A program made the position numbers and the translations under genes. Below the pieces are notes generated by a model that did no database searches, was not told the DNA's origin, and saw only the letters and a list, made by a program, of their open reading frames with translations. Positions 25,876 through 34,868 of a stretch of DNA of 41,250 bases are shown piece by piece. Source of the DNA: Candidatus Rokuibacteriota bacterium (GTDB lineage: Bacteria > Methylomirabilota > Methylomirabilia > Rokubacteriales > CSP1-6); the NCBI GenBank assembly GCA_005887895.1, contig VBPC01000276.1:1-41250 (forward strand), in the 5' to 3' direction. Each line of letters begins with the position of its first letter. Position 1 is the stretch's first letter.

Positions 25876-27036
25876 ATGGGGATGTGGGTCGGCCGGGGCC
25901 GCAAGGCGAGGGTCGCATACGGCTTCGATGACATCGCGCTGGTTCCCGGGGCCCTGACGGTCAATCCCAACGAAGTCGACATCTCCTGGGAGCTCTGCGG
26001 CCACCGCTACGAGCTTCCGATCATCGCCGCCGCCATGGACGGCGTGGTGGGCCCGCGCTTGGCCGTCGAGATGGGACGCCTGGGCGGCCTCGCCGTGCTG
26101 AACCTCGAAGGCGTGTTCTCGCGCTACGCCGATCCGGACGACGTGCTGGAGCGGATCGTCTCGGCCAGCCAGGAGCAGGCCACCAAGATCATCCAGTCGA
26201 TCTACGGCGAGCCAATCAAGGAAGAGCTGATCCATCAGCGCATCCAGGAGATCAAGAAGGGCGGCGGCCCGGCCGTCGTCTCATCCATCCCGCAGCGCGC
26301 CGAGCGCTTCGCCCAGATCGCCCAGGAGGCCGGCGCCGACGTCTTCGTCGTGCAGTCGACGGTGACGACGGCCCGCCACGTCGCCACCGAGTACACGCCG
26401 GTCGATTTCCGCAAGCTCAAGAAGTCGCTGGCCATCCCGCTCATCATCGGCAACTGCGTGACCTACGAGGCGTGCCTCGAGCTCATGGACTGCGGGGCCG
26501 ACGGGCTGCTCATCGGCGTCGGGCCGGGAGCGGCCTGCACGAGCCGCGAGGTGCTCGGCCTCGGGGTGCCGCAGGTGACGGCCACCGCCGACGCGGCGGC
26601 GGCGCGCGATCAGTACTACAAGCTGCACGGTCGCTACATCCCCGTCATCACCGATGGCGGCATGACGACCGGCGGCGACGTGTGCAAGGCGTTCGCCGCC
26701 GGCGCCGACGCGGTCATGATCGGCTCGGCCTTCGCGCGCGCCACCGAGGCGCCGGGCCGCGGCTATCACTGGGGCATGGCGACGCCTCACGCGAACCTTC
26801 CGCGCGGCACACGGATCCGGGTCGGCATCGCCGGCTCGCTGGACCAGATCCTGTTCGGGCCGGCGTTCACCGAGGACGGGACGCTCAACCTGGTCGGCGC
26901 CATCCGGACCTGCATGGGGTCGGTCGGCGCCAGCAGCATCCGCGAGCTACAGCAGACGGAGCTGATCATCGCGCCCACGATCAAGACCGAGGGCAAGGTC
27001 TTCCAGCAGGCGCAGAAGCTGGGGCGGCCGCGGTAG
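25876..27036 (+). CDS. guaB3: GuaB3-family IMP dehydrogenase-related protein
   Basis: The 386-residue TIM-barrel protein belongs to the IMP dehydrogenase/GMP reductase superfamily, GuaB3 branch, best known from actinobacteria and cyanobacteria. It has [22 protein letters not shown] and the catalytic-Cys loop [51 protein letters not shown] and [20 protein letters not shown] follow. There is no CBS insertion, unlike canonical GuaB. The ATG at 25876 has GGGGGAG (25862-25868) seven bases upstream. guaA follows after 43 bases, so this protein could supply XMP from IMP, but I cannot tell from sequence whether it oxidises IMP or does something else in the superfamily. Confidence 0.9.
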   Translation: MGMWVGRGRKARVAYGFDDIALVPGALTVNPNEVDISWELCGHRYELPIIAAAMDGVVGPRLAVEMGRLGGLAVLNLEGVFSRYADPDDVLERIVSASQEQATKIIQSIYGEPIKEELIHQRIQEIKKGGGPAVVSSIPQRAERFAQIAQEAGADVFVVQSTVTTARHVATEYTPVDFRKLKKSLAIPLIIGNCVTYEACLELMDCGADGLLIGVGPGAACTSREVLGLGVPQVTATADAAAARDQYYKLHGRYIPVITDGGMTTGGDVCKAFAAGADAVMIGSAFARATEAPGRGYHWGMATPHANLPRGTRIRVGIAGSLDQILFGPAFTEDGTLNLVGAIRTCMGSVGASSIRELQQTELIIAPTIKTEGKVFQQAQKLGRPR

Positions 27037-27079
27037 GCGGAGCTCAGGTGCGGTCGGGCCCGGTGCGCGAGGATCCGCG

Positions 27080-28864
27080 GTGAACCAGATCGTCGTGCTC
27101 AACGCGGGTGGCCAGTACTGCCACCTCATCGCCCGGCGCATCCGCGAACTGGGCGTCCACGCCGTCGTGGCGGACATCAACCGGCCCGCCGCCAACTTTC
27201 ACGGAGCCCGCGGCATCATCATCTCCGGCGGCCCCGCCAGCGTGACCGAGCCGACCTCGCCCGCCGTCGATCCCCGCATCTACGCCCTTGGCGTGCCGAT
27301 CCTGGGGATCTGCTACGGCCACCAGCTCATTGCCAAGGACCTCGCCGGCCGCGTCGCCCGCGGTGTGGTAAAGGAGTATGGCCACAGCTCGCTCCATCAC
27401 GATGAAAGCCCGTTATTCCGAGGGCTTCCATCGCGTGACCTGACAGTCTGGATGAGCCACGGCGACACCGTCGTGGACGTGCCCCCCGGCTTCGCGATCG
27501 TCGGCGAGACCGGCGACTGCAAGATCGCCGCGATGCAGCACCTCGAGCGGGCCGTCTTCGGCCTGCAGTTCCATCCCGAGGTCGTCCACACGGAGTTCGG
27601 CACCGAGATCTACCGGAACTTCGTCTTCGGCGTGTGCGGGTGCACGAGCGACTGGGACCCGCGGGCTCGGGTGGAGCAGGTCATGGAGGCGATCCGCGCG
27701 CGCGCCGCGAGCCGCAAGGTCTTCTTCCTGATCAGTGGCGGCGTCGACTCCACGGTGGCCTTCTACTGCTGCTATCGCGCGCTCGGACCGGGCCGCGTCC
27801 TGGGCCTCTACGTCGACACCGGTTTCATGCGCGAGGGCGACGCCGAGGCGATCGAGCACCTGATCCGCGAGGCGGGCCGCGAGGCGATCCACGTCGCCGA
27901 CCGCAGCGGCGACTTCTTCGGCCGGCTGGCGGGCGTGACGGACCCCGAGCGCAAGCGGGCGATCATCGGCGACACGTTCCTCACCGTGCAGGAAGAGGAG
28001 TTCGCGCGGCTCGGGCTGCGCGATGAGGAGTGGCTGCTGGGGCAGGGGACGATCTACCCGGACACGATCGAGTCGGGCGGCGCCCGTCACTCGGCCAAGA
28101 TCAAGACCCATCACAACCGCGTCGAGCGCATCCAGGCGCTGATCGAGCAGGGCCGGGTCCTCGAGCCACTGGTGGACTTCTACAAGGACGAGGTCCGCGT
28201 GCTCGGCGAGCAGCTCGGGCTGCCCCACGAGGTCGTGTGGCGCCACCCGTTCCCGGGGCCCGGCCTGGCCGTGCGCTGCCTCGGCGCCGAGCGCGAAGCG
28301 CCGGTGGAGCGGCCGGCCATCGCGCTGCCGGACGGCGGCGCCGGCTGGGTCGTACCGGTCCGCACCGTCGGCGTCCAGGGTGACGAGCGCTCGTACTCGC
28401 AGCTGCTGGCGGTCGAGGGCTTCGCCGACGCGGGGGCGGCGGGCGCGTTCGCCCGGCGGATCACCAACGCGCACCGGGCGATCAACCGGGTCGCCCTCGT
28501 CGCGTACCGTCGCGGCGGTCGCGGCCTGGCGGCGCTGTCGATCCACCCGGCGACGCTGACGCGCGAGCGCATCGCGCTCCTGCGCGAGGCCGACGACCTC
28601 GTGACCCGCATCGTGCGCAAGCACGGCCTCTACGACGCGATCTGGCAGTTTCCGGTGGCGATGCTGCCGCTCGGCAGCGCTCCCGGCCGCGAGACGATCG
28701 TGCTGCGCCCGGTCAACTCGCGCGACGGCATGACGGCGGACTTCGCCGTGCTGCCGCCGGCAGTGGTGGACGAGCTGGCGACGTCGCTGGCGGCTCTTCC
28801 CCCGGTGGACGCGGTCCTCTACGACGTGACGAACAAGCCTCCGGCCACGATCGAGCTCGAGTAG
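27080..28864 (+). CDS. guaA: GMP synthase (glutamine-hydrolysing), long two-subdomain form
   Basis: GuaA aminates XMP to GMP. The 594-residue protein has a class I amidotransferase domain (Cys78 in ILGICYGHQ; His165 and Glu167 in LQFHPEV). An ATP-pyrophosphatase domain follows (SGGVDS at 219-224; GQGTIYPDTIESG; KTHHN; HPFPGPGLAVR at 389-399). The C-terminal region is about 80 residues longer than in E. coli. A first segment contains VVPVRTVGVQGDERSYSQL (about 424-442) and a second contains LLREADDLVTRIVRKHGLYD and ends YDVTNKPPATIELE. This D1-D2 order and its motifs resemble human GMPS rather than E. coli GuaA. GTG at 27080 has GAGG about seven bases upstream. Confidence 0.95.
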   Translation: MNQIVVLNAGGQYCHLIARRIRELGVHAVVADINRPAANFHGARGIIISGGPASVTEPTSPAVDPRIYALGVPILGICYGHQLIAKDLAGRVARGVVKEYGHSSLHHDESPLFRGLPSRDLTVWMSHGDTVVDVPPGFAIVGETGDCKIAAMQHLERAVFGLQFHPEVVHTEFGTEIYRNFVFGVCGCTSDWDPRARVEQVMEAIRARAASRKVFFLISGGVDSTVAFYCCYRALGPGRVLGLYVDTGFMREGDAEAIEHLIREAGREAIHVADRSGDFFGRLAGVTDPERKRAIIGDTFLTVQEEEFARLGLRDEEWLLGQGTIYPDTIESGGARHSAKIKTHHNRVERIQALIEQGRVLEPLVDFYKDEVRVLGEQLGLPHEVVWRHPFPGPGLAVRCLGAEREAPVERPAIALPDGGAGWVVPVRTVGVQGDERSYSQLLAVEGFADAGAAGAFARRITNAHRAINRVALVAYRRGGRGLAALSIHPATLTRERIALLREADDLVTRIVRKHGLYDAIWQFPVAMLPLGSAPGRETIVLRPVNSRDGMTADFAVLPPAVVDELATSLAALPPVDAVLYDVTNKPPATIELE

Positions 28865-28874
28865 CCCGACCTCC

Positions 28875-31800
28875 GTGCAGCACGCCGACTTCGTCCACCT
28901 CCACGTTCACTCGGAGTACAGCCTCCTCGACGGCGCCGCCCAGCTCGAGAAGCTCGTGGCCAAGGCCAAGAGCCTGGAGTTTCCGGCGATCGCGCTCACC
29001 GACCACGGCAACCTCTTCGGCGCCGTCGATTTCTACCTGGCCGCGCAGAAGGCGGGGATCAAGCCCATCGTGGGCTGCGAGCTCTACGTCGCCCCCGGCG
29101 GACGGGCCGAGCGCGGCTCCCAGGACGGCGGCTACGAGGGCGCCAACCACCTGACCGTCCTGGTGCGCGATGTCACCGGCTACCGGAACCTGATCAAGCT
29201 CGTCTCCAAGGCCTACCTGGAGGGCTTCTACTACAAGCCGCGCGTGGACAAGGAACTGCTCGCCCAGCACGCGGCCGGCCTGCTCGTGCTCTCGGGCTGT
29301 CTCAACTCCGAGGTCTCACGCGCGCTCAGCGCCGGCGACACCGCCCGGGCGCGGCAGACAGCCGGCTGGTACCAGGAGGTCTTCGGCAAGGACCACTACT
29401 TCATGGAGGTCCAGGCCCACGGCCTGGCCGAGCAGATCAAGGTCACCGGCGAGACGCTGGCGATCGCCCGGGCCATCGGCGCGCCCGTCGCCGGCACCAA
29501 CGACTCGCACTACCTCGAGGCCGGCCACGCCCGCGCCCACGAGGCGCTGCTCTGCATCCAGACCGGCGCCAGCATGAGCGATCCGAACCGCTGGAAGTTC
29601 TCCACCCAGGAGTTCTACGTGAAGTCGGCCGAGGAGATGGCGCGGGTCTTCGCCGAGATCCCCGAGGCCTGTCGCAACACGCTCGCGGTGGCCGAGCGCT
29701 GCAACCTCACGCTCGACTTCGGCAAGTTCCACCTGCCGCGCTACGTCGTGCCCGAGGGCCACACCCTCGAGACCTACCTGGAGGAGCTGGCGCGCGAGGG
29801 GCTCAAGCGGCGCTACGGCGCGAGTCCGGGCGACAAGATCGAGGCGCGGCTGACCCACGAGCTGTCCGTCATCGAGAAGATGGGCTTCGCCGGCTACTTC
29901 CTCGTCGTGTGGGACTTCATCCACTACGCGCGCCAGCACGGCATCGCGGTGGGGCCGGGCCGCGGCTCCTCGGCGGGGTCGCTGGTCGCCTACTGTCTGG
30001 GGATCACGAACGTCGATCCCATGAAGTACAGTCTCCTCTTCGAGCGCTTCCTGAATCCGGAACGGATCTCGATGCCCGACATGGACATCGATTTCGCCGA
30101 CGACCGGCGCGACGAGGTCATCAAGTACGTCGCCGACAAGTACGGGCGCGATCGCGTGGCCCACATCATCACCTTCGGCACCCTGGGCGCCAAGGCGGCC
30201 ATCCGCGACGTCGGGCGGGTGCTCGGCATGTCCTACGCCGACGTCGATCGCATCGCCAAGCTGGTGCCGGGCTTTCCGCTCAACATCACGCTGGAGGACG
30301 CCTACCAGAAGTCGCCGCCGCTGGCGGAGGCCGTCAAGAGCCAGCCGAGCGTCAAGGAGATGTGGGACATCGCCCGGGCGCTGGAGGGCTGCACGCGCCA
30401 CGCCTCCGTGCACGCCTCGGCCGTCGTCATCTCCGACGAGCCGCTGGACGACCACATCCCGCTCTACAAGGACCCCAAGCGGCCCGAGCTGATCACCGGC
30501 TTTGCCATGGGGCCGATCGAGAAGCTCGGCCTGCTCAAGATGGACTTCCTGGGCCTGCGGACGCTCACCGTGCTCGCCAACACGGTGGACCTGATCAAGG
30601 AGTCGCGCGGGCTCGCGCTGAGCCTGGACACGGTGCCGCTCGACGACGCCCGGAGCTACGCGCTGCTCGGCGAGGCCAAGACGTTCGGCGTGTTCCAGCT
30701 GGAGTCCTCGGGCATGCGTGAAGCCCTGCGCGGCCTCCGGCCCGAGCGGCTCGAGGACGTGATCGCGATGGTCTCGCTCTACCGGCCGGGACCGATGGAG
30801 CTCATTCCCGACTTCATCGCGCGCAGGCACGGTCGGGCCAAGATCACCTACGAGCACCCCGCCATGGAGACGTTCACGCGGGAGACGTACGGGATCATGG
30901 TCTACCAGGAGCAGATCATGCAGATCGCCTCCGAGATGGCGGGCTTCACCATGGGCGAGGCCGACACGCTCCGCCGCGCCATGGGCAAGAAGGACCGCGA
31001 GCTCATGGCCCGGCAGCGCGAGAAGTTCATCGCCGGCTGCAAGGAGCGCAACACCGCCGTCGCCAAGGCCGAGCGCGTCTGGGAGCTGATGGAGAAGTTC
31101 GCGGGCTACGGGTTCAACAAGTGCCTGAGCGCCGACGCCATGATCGAGATGGCGGATGGCACCCGCAAGCCGATCACCGCCGTGCGCGACGGCGACCTGG
31201 TGCTGACGAAGGATGGACCGTTCCCGGCCAGCCGCGTGCGGCCCAGCGGCGTGCGGCCTGTCGGCCGGCTTCGCCTCGCCAACGGCATGTCGGTGCGCTG
31301 CACGCCCGACCATCCGGTCTTCACCCAGCGCGGCTGGGTGAACGCCGAGGACCTGACCGACACCGACGCGGTGGCCGTGCTCGACGTGCTGGCGGCCGCC
31401 GACCTGCGCCTGGCGGCCCGGCGCCGGGCGGCGGCGGGGCAGCCGGGGACGACCGTGGCCGAGGTGCCGTCCGAGTGGTCGTCGCGCCGGTCCTTCACGC
31501 CCGACGGCGTGGAGCCCACCTACGACTTCGAGGTCCCCGGCGCGCACAGCTTCATCGCCAACGGGATCGCCGTCCACAACTCCCACGCCGCCGCCTACGC
31601 GCTGGTCGCCTACCAGACGGCCTATTTCAAGGCGAACTATCCGGTGGAGTTCATGGCCGCCCTGCTCACGTCGGAAATGGGCGACACCGACAAGATCGTG
31701 AAGTACATCGACGAGTGCCGGGCGATGGGGCTGCGGGTGCAGCCGCCCGACGTCAACGTGTCCCAGGTCCGCTTCAGCGTGGCCGGCGACACCATCCGCT

Positions 31801-32816
31801 TCGGACTGGCGGCGATCAAGAACGTGGGCGAGGCGGCGATGGAGTCCATTCTCAAAACGCGCGCGGCCGACGGCGCCTTCACGACGCTCGAAGATTTCTG
31901 CGCGCGCGTCGACCTGCGCCTCGTCAACCGGCGGGTGATCGAGAGCCTCGTCAAGGCGGGCGCCTTCGACTCGCTCGGGCTGACGCGCGCTCACCTCTTG
32001 TCCACCTGCGACGTCGCGCTCGAGTCCGGCCAGCGCCAGCAGCGCGAGCGGGCCGAGGGCCAGGGGTCGTTCTTCGACCTGCTACCGTCGGCGCCGCCGG
32101 CGCCGCGGGCGGCCGAGCCGGTGACGGCGGTCGTCCCCGAGTGGGACGACGACCAGCGACTCGCCTACGAGAAGGAGGTGCTCGGCTTCTACGTCTCCGG
32201 CCATCCGCTGGCGCGGTTCGAGGGCGTGGCGGAGTCGCTGGGCGTCACCTCGTCGGCCGAACTGGCCGCGCGCAGCCACGGGGCGCGTGTCACGCTGTTC
32301 GGCCACGTGGCGGGGCTGAAGGAGACGGCCACCAAGAGCGGTAACCGGATGGCATTCCTCACGCTGGAGGACATGGCCGGCACGGTGGAGGTGACGGTGT
32401 TCCCCGAGCCGTACCGGGCCGCCGCGGCCTGGCTGCGCGGGCGGGAGCCCGTCGTCGTGCGCGGACGTGTCGACGACGGCGACAAGGGCCGCGTCGTGCT
32501 GGCCGAGGACGTCCGCCCGCTCGAGCAGTCGCTGGGGGCCGGCGGCGGCCGTCCGCGCAACGGCGGCGAGCCGACGGCCTGCCGCGTGCGTGTCCGCGGC
32601 GGCGCCGACGCCGAGGCGACGCTGGCCGCGCTGCGCCGGCTCTGCGAGGAGCATCCCGGGACGGTGCCGGTGTTCCTGCACCTGCTCCTGCCGGGGCAGG
32701 AGGTGGTGGTGCGCGCGCGGGCCGTCGCCGTCGACGTCTCCGAGGCGCTGCTCGCGAAGCTCGAGAGCCTGCTGGGCGCTGGTTCCACCGGGGTCGATCA
32801 TGCCGGACGCTCTTGA
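28875..32816 (+). CDS. dnaE: DNA polymerase III alpha subunit with in-frame mini-intein
   Basis: DnaE is the replicative polymerase. The 1313-residue precursor becomes 1160 residues, the normal DnaE length, after removal of a 153-residue intein (750-902). The PHP domain has an intact [13 protein letters not shown] and TDHGNLFG. The catalytic region has [19 protein letters not shown] and [15 protein letters not shown] (catalytic Asp402 and Asp404). Then come [11 protein letters not shown] and MGKKDRELM. After the intein follow the HhH region, a clamp-binding-like QGSFFDL and an OB domain ([10 protein letters not shown]). GTG at 28875 starts ten bases after guaA. The gene overlaps accA by 17 bases; the dnaE-accA order is widely conserved. 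Confidence 0.96.
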   Translation: MQHADFVHLHVHSEYSLLDGAAQLEKLVAKAKSLEFPAIALTDHGNLFGAVDFYLAAQKAGIKPIVGCELYVAPGGRAERGSQDGGYEGANHLTVLVRDVTGYRNLIKLVSKAYLEGFYYKPRVDKELLAQHAAGLLVLSGCLNSEVSRALSAGDTARARQTAGWYQEVFGKDHYFMEVQAHGLAEQIKVTGETLAIARAIGAPVAGTNDSHYLEAGHARAHEALLCIQTGASMSDPNRWKFSTQEFYVKSAEEMARVFAEIPEACRNTLAVAERCNLTLDFGKFHLPRYVVPEGHTLETYLEELAREGLKRRYGASPGDKIEARLTHELSVIEKMGFAGYFLVVWDFIHYARQHGIAVGPGRGSSAGSLVAYCLGITNVDPMKYSLLFERFLNPERISMPDMDIDFADDRRDEVIKYVADKYGRDRVAHIITFGTLGAKAAIRDVGRVLGMSYADVDRIAKLVPGFPLNITLEDAYQKSPPLAEAVKSQPSVKEMWDIARALEGCTRHASVHASAVVISDEPLDDHIPLYKDPKRPELITGFAMGPIEKLGLLKMDFLGLRTLTVLANTVDLIKESRGLALSLDTVPLDDARSYALLGEAKTFGVFQLESSGMREALRGLRPERLEDVIAMVSLYRPGPMELIPDFIARRHGRAKITYEHPAMETFTRETYGIMVYQEQIMQIASEMAGFTMGEADTLRRAMGKKDRELMARQREKFIAGCKERNTAVAKAERVWELMEKFAGYGFNKCLSADAMIEMADGTRKPITAVRDGDLVLTKDGPFPASRVRPSGVRPVGRLRLANGMSVRCTPDHPVFTQRGWVNAEDLTDTDAVAVLDVLAAADLRLAARRRAAAGQPGTTVAEVPSEWSSRRSFTPDGVEPTYDFEVPGAHSFIANGIAVHNSHAAAYALVAYQTAYFKANYPVEFMAALLTSEMGDTDKIVKYIDECRAMGLRVQPPDVNVSQVRFSVAGDTIRFGLAAIKNVGEAAMESILKTRAADGAFTTLEDFCARVDLRLVNRRVIESLVKAGAFDSLGLTRAHLLSTCDVALESGQRQQRERAEGQGSFFDLLPSAPPAPRAAEPVTAVVPEWDDDQRLAYEKEVLGFYVSGHPLARFEGVAESLGVTSSAELAARSHGARVTLFGHVAGLKETATKSGNRMAFLTLEDMAGTVEVTVFPEPYRAAAAWLRGREPVVVRGRVDDGDKGRVVLAEDVRPLEQSLGAGGGRPRNGGEPTACRVRVRGGADAEATLAALRRLCEEHPGTVPVFLHLLLPGQEVVVRARAVAVDVSEALLAKLESLLGAGSTGVDHAGRS
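31122..31580 (+). mobile_element. Mini-intein in DnaE (no homing endonuclease)
   Basis: The 153-residue element begins with Cys ([17 protein letters not shown], block A) directly after extein GYGFNK. It has block [11 protein letters not shown] with the TxxH histidine at precursor residue 813, block [21 protein letters not shown], and ends His-Asn followed by extein Ser (SHAAAYA). All residues needed for protein splicing are visible. The region between blocks B and F is a short Ala/Arg-rich linker with no LAGLIDADG motif, so it has lost, or never had, homing ability. The insertion point is four residues downstream of the cyanobacterial split DnaE intein site (Tyr / Cys-Phe-Asn). Confidence 0.93.
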
Positions 32817-33765
32817 TTTCGAGCAGCCGCTCCTCGAGCTGGAGACGCGCATCGCGGAGCTGCAGGCCGTCGAGGATCCCTCGCGCGTGCGCGACGAGAT
32901 CCTCCGCCTGGAGGAGCGCCTCGCCCGCCTGCGCCAGCGGACCTACGCCAGCCTGACGGCCTGGCAGCGCACGCAGCTGGCGCGCCATCCGCGACGGCCG
33001 TACATGCGTGACTGGTGCAAGCTGCTGTTCGACGACTTCCTCGAGCTGCACGGCGACCGGCTCTTCGGCGACGACGCCGCCATCGTCGGCGGCCTGGCGC
33101 GCTTCGAGGGGCGCTCGATCGTCGTCATCGGCCACCAGAAGGGCCGCGACACCCGCGAGAAGATCGCGCGCAACTTCGGCATGCCGCATCCCGAGGGCTA
33201 TCGCAAGGCGCAGCGACTGTTCGAGCTGGCGGCGAAGTTCGGCAAGCCGGTGGTGACGTTCATCGACACGCCCGGCGCCTATCCTGGCATCGGCGCCGAG
33301 GAACGGGGACAGGCCGAGGCGATCGCCCGCAACCTGCGCCTGATGGCGGGGCTGCCGATTCCGATGATCGCCGTCGTCACCGGCGAGGGGGGCAGCGGCG
33401 GCGCGCTGGCCATCGGGATGGGCAACCGCGTCCTGATGCTCGAGTACGCCGTCTACTCGGTGATCTCGCCCGAGGGCTGCGCGGCCATCCTGTGGGGCGA
33501 CGCCGGCAAGGCGCCCGAGGCGGCCGAGGTGATGAAGACGACGGCGCCCGACCTGCTACGGCTGGGCGTGATCGACGCGATCGTCCCCGAGCCGGTGGGC
33601 GGGGCCCATCGTGACTGGGACGTGGCGGCCGTGGCGCTGCGCGGCGTGCTCCGCGAGCAGCTGGCCGCGCTGGCCGCGCTCGACGCCGACGAGCTGATGG
33701 CGGGCCGCTACGAGAAGTTCCGCCGCATCGGCGCCTTCGAGGAGACCGGGGCCCCGCGCCGGTAG
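32800..33765 (+). CDS. accA: Acetyl-CoA carboxylase carboxyltransferase subunit alpha
   Basis: AccA is the alpha half of the carboxyltransferase that makes malonyl-CoA for fatty acid synthesis. The 321-residue protein has an N-terminal helical region, then [75 protein letters not shown] and [16 protein letters not shown], as well as [13 protein letters not shown]. All are family signatures. ATG at 32800 lies inside the dnaE end (17-base overlap). Coordination of DNA and lipid synthesis through dnaE-accA linkage is known in other bacteria. The opposite-strand regulator gene ends four bases after this stop. Confidence 0.97.
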   Translation: MPDALDFEQPLLELETRIAELQAVEDPSRVRDEILRLEERLARLRQRTYASLTAWQRTQLARHPRRPYMRDWCKLLFDDFLELHGDRLFGDDAAIVGGLARFEGRSIVVIGHQKGRDTREKIARNFGMPHPEGYRKAQRLFELAAKFGKPVVTFIDTPGAYPGIGAEERGQAEAIARNLRLMAGLPIPMIAVVTGEGGSGGALAIGMGNRVLMLEYAVYSVISPEGCAAILWGDAGKAPEAAEVMKTTAPDLLRLGVIDAIVPEPVGGAHRDWDVAAVALRGVLREQLAALAALDADELMAGRYEKFRRIGAFEETGAPRR

Positions 33766-33769
33766 CCGG

Positions 33770-34762
33770 TCAGCGCCCGAGCAGGCCCCGCGCGCAGTCC
33801 TCGTCGGTGACGAGGACGTTCACGAAGCGGCCGCGCAACGCCCCGCGCACGGCGTCCACCTTGCTGCGACCGCCCGCCACCGCGATCACCGAGCGGTCCT
33901 CGCGCCGGGCGAGGGCCTGCAGGCGATCGCCCTCCACGCTGAGCACGCGGTGCATCAGTGCGCGCAGCTCGGTGCGGTCCACGATGTGGCCCTCGGCGTC
34001 GAACGGCTGGTAGTTGATCTCGCCGACGACGCCGAGCTGGCGCAGGCGCTTGACGCTGACCCCGTAGGACTCGGCCAGCGAGCAGAAGCCCGGCGTGCTC
34101 TCGGCGATGAGCCCGATGCCGGACAGGGCGATGTCCACCGACTGGGCCGCCTCGAAGATCGAGCGGATCTCCGGATCGCGCAGCAGGCGCCGCCGCTCGC
34201 GCTCGATCTCGCGCAGCGAGAGCAGGTGCTGCACGGGCAGCGCGTAGGCGCGCACGTGGGGGCGATACTTGGCCGCCATCATGCCCACCAGCGTGTTGGG
34301 GAAGAGGTCGACCAGCTTCAGCGTGCTCTCGCCGGAGAGCGGATAGAGCGAGAAGTCGCGGAAGCGCCGCTCGCGCAGCGCGCGGATCGTCTGGTAGAGC
34401 GTGAACCCGCACGAGAGCCCGATGCGCATGCCGTTGCGGGCGATCTTCTCGAAGTGGGCGGCGGCGGCGGCGCCCAGCTCGGCCTTGAGGTCGCCGCGAC
34501 CGCCGGCCACGATCACCACCGCCTCCCGCAGCCCGTAGGCCTGGGCCAGCGCCGTCTCCAGCGCCTCGGTGCGGGGCAGGTCCAGCTCGACGCGCACGAA
34601 CCCCTCGTCGAACGCGCGCTTGAGCAGGCGGGACACGGTGGCGGCCGACACGCCGAGCGCGGTGGCGATGTCCTTCTGGCTGCGGCCCTGGCGATAGTAC
34701 AGCTCCAGGCACTGCACCATCAGCCGCAGCTCGCGCGAGGTCGGGTGAGAAATTAATTTCAT
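33770..34762 (-). CDS. SorC/DeoR-type sugar-binding transcriptional regulator
   Basis: The 330-residue protein has an N-terminal helix-turn-helix (YYRQGRSQKDIATALGVSAATVSRLLKRAFDEGFV) and a SorC-type phosphosugar-binding domain (IGLSCGFTLYQTIRAL, GIGLIAESTPG, VVGEINYQPFDAEG, VIAVAGGRSKVDAVRGALRG). This family includes CggR, which responds to fructose 1,6-bisphosphate, and SorC/DeoR regulators. It is transcribed divergently from an FBP aldolase/phosphatase gene, so control of that gene by a sugar phosphate is a reasonable inference. I chose ATG at 34762 because it leaves the usual short lead before the HTH; an in-frame ATG at 34813 would add 17 residues. A perfect AT-rich palindrome covers its first codons. 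Confidence 0.88.
   Translation of the reverse strand: MKLISHPTSRELRLMVQCLELYYRQGRSQKDIATALGVSAATVSRLLKRAFDEGFVRVELDLPRTEALETALAQAYGLREAVVIVAGGRGDLKAELGAAAAAHFEKIARNGMRIGLSCGFTLYQTIRALRERRFRDFSLYPLSGESTLKLVDLFPNTLVGMMAAKYRPHVRAYALPVQHLLSLREIERERRRLLRDPEIRSIFEAAQSVDIALSGIGLIAESTPGFCSLAESYGVSVKRLRQLGVVGEINYQPFDAEGHIVDRTELRALMHRVLSVEGDRLQALARREDRSVIAVAGGRSKVDAVRGALRGRFVNVLVTDEDCARGLLGR
34749..34760. promoter_or_regulatory. Perfect AT-rich palindrome at the regulator start, candidate operator
   Basis: GAAATTAATTTC is a perfect 12-base palindrome lying on codons 1-5 of the minus-strand regulator. It is strikingly AT-rich for this window. It could be an autoregulatory operator for the SorC-type protein, or simply an AT-rich, unstructured translation start. 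Confidence 0.35.
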
Positions 34763-34779
34763 GGGTGTGAAGAACTTGC

Positions 34780-34809
34780 TTGACGGCCCGAGTGTACCGC
34801 CGTTATCCT
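34780..34809 (+). promoter_or_regulatory. Predicted promoter of the FBP aldolase/phosphatase gene
   Basis: TTGACG (34780-34785), an 18-base spacer and TATCCT (34804-34809). It lies in the 106-base divergent region between the regulator and the enzyme gene and predicts a leader of about 55 bases. GGGAGG (34858-34863) is a strong ribosome binding site five bases before ATG 34869. Confidence 0.45.
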
Positions 34810-34868
34810 TCATCCGTCACCGGAAAATCAGCCCGGGCGACTCTACCCTCGCGCGACGGGAGGCGAGC

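Noticed and set aside
31122..31580. Intein with LAGLIDADG homing endonuclease
   Set aside because: Only about 45 residues lie between the Hint blocks, too few for an endonuclease, and no such motif is present.
29316..31994. An 892-codon minus-strand open frame across dnaE
   Set aside because: It mirrors the dnaE codons and crosses the intein boundary without change of character; no recognisable motif or ribosome binding site.
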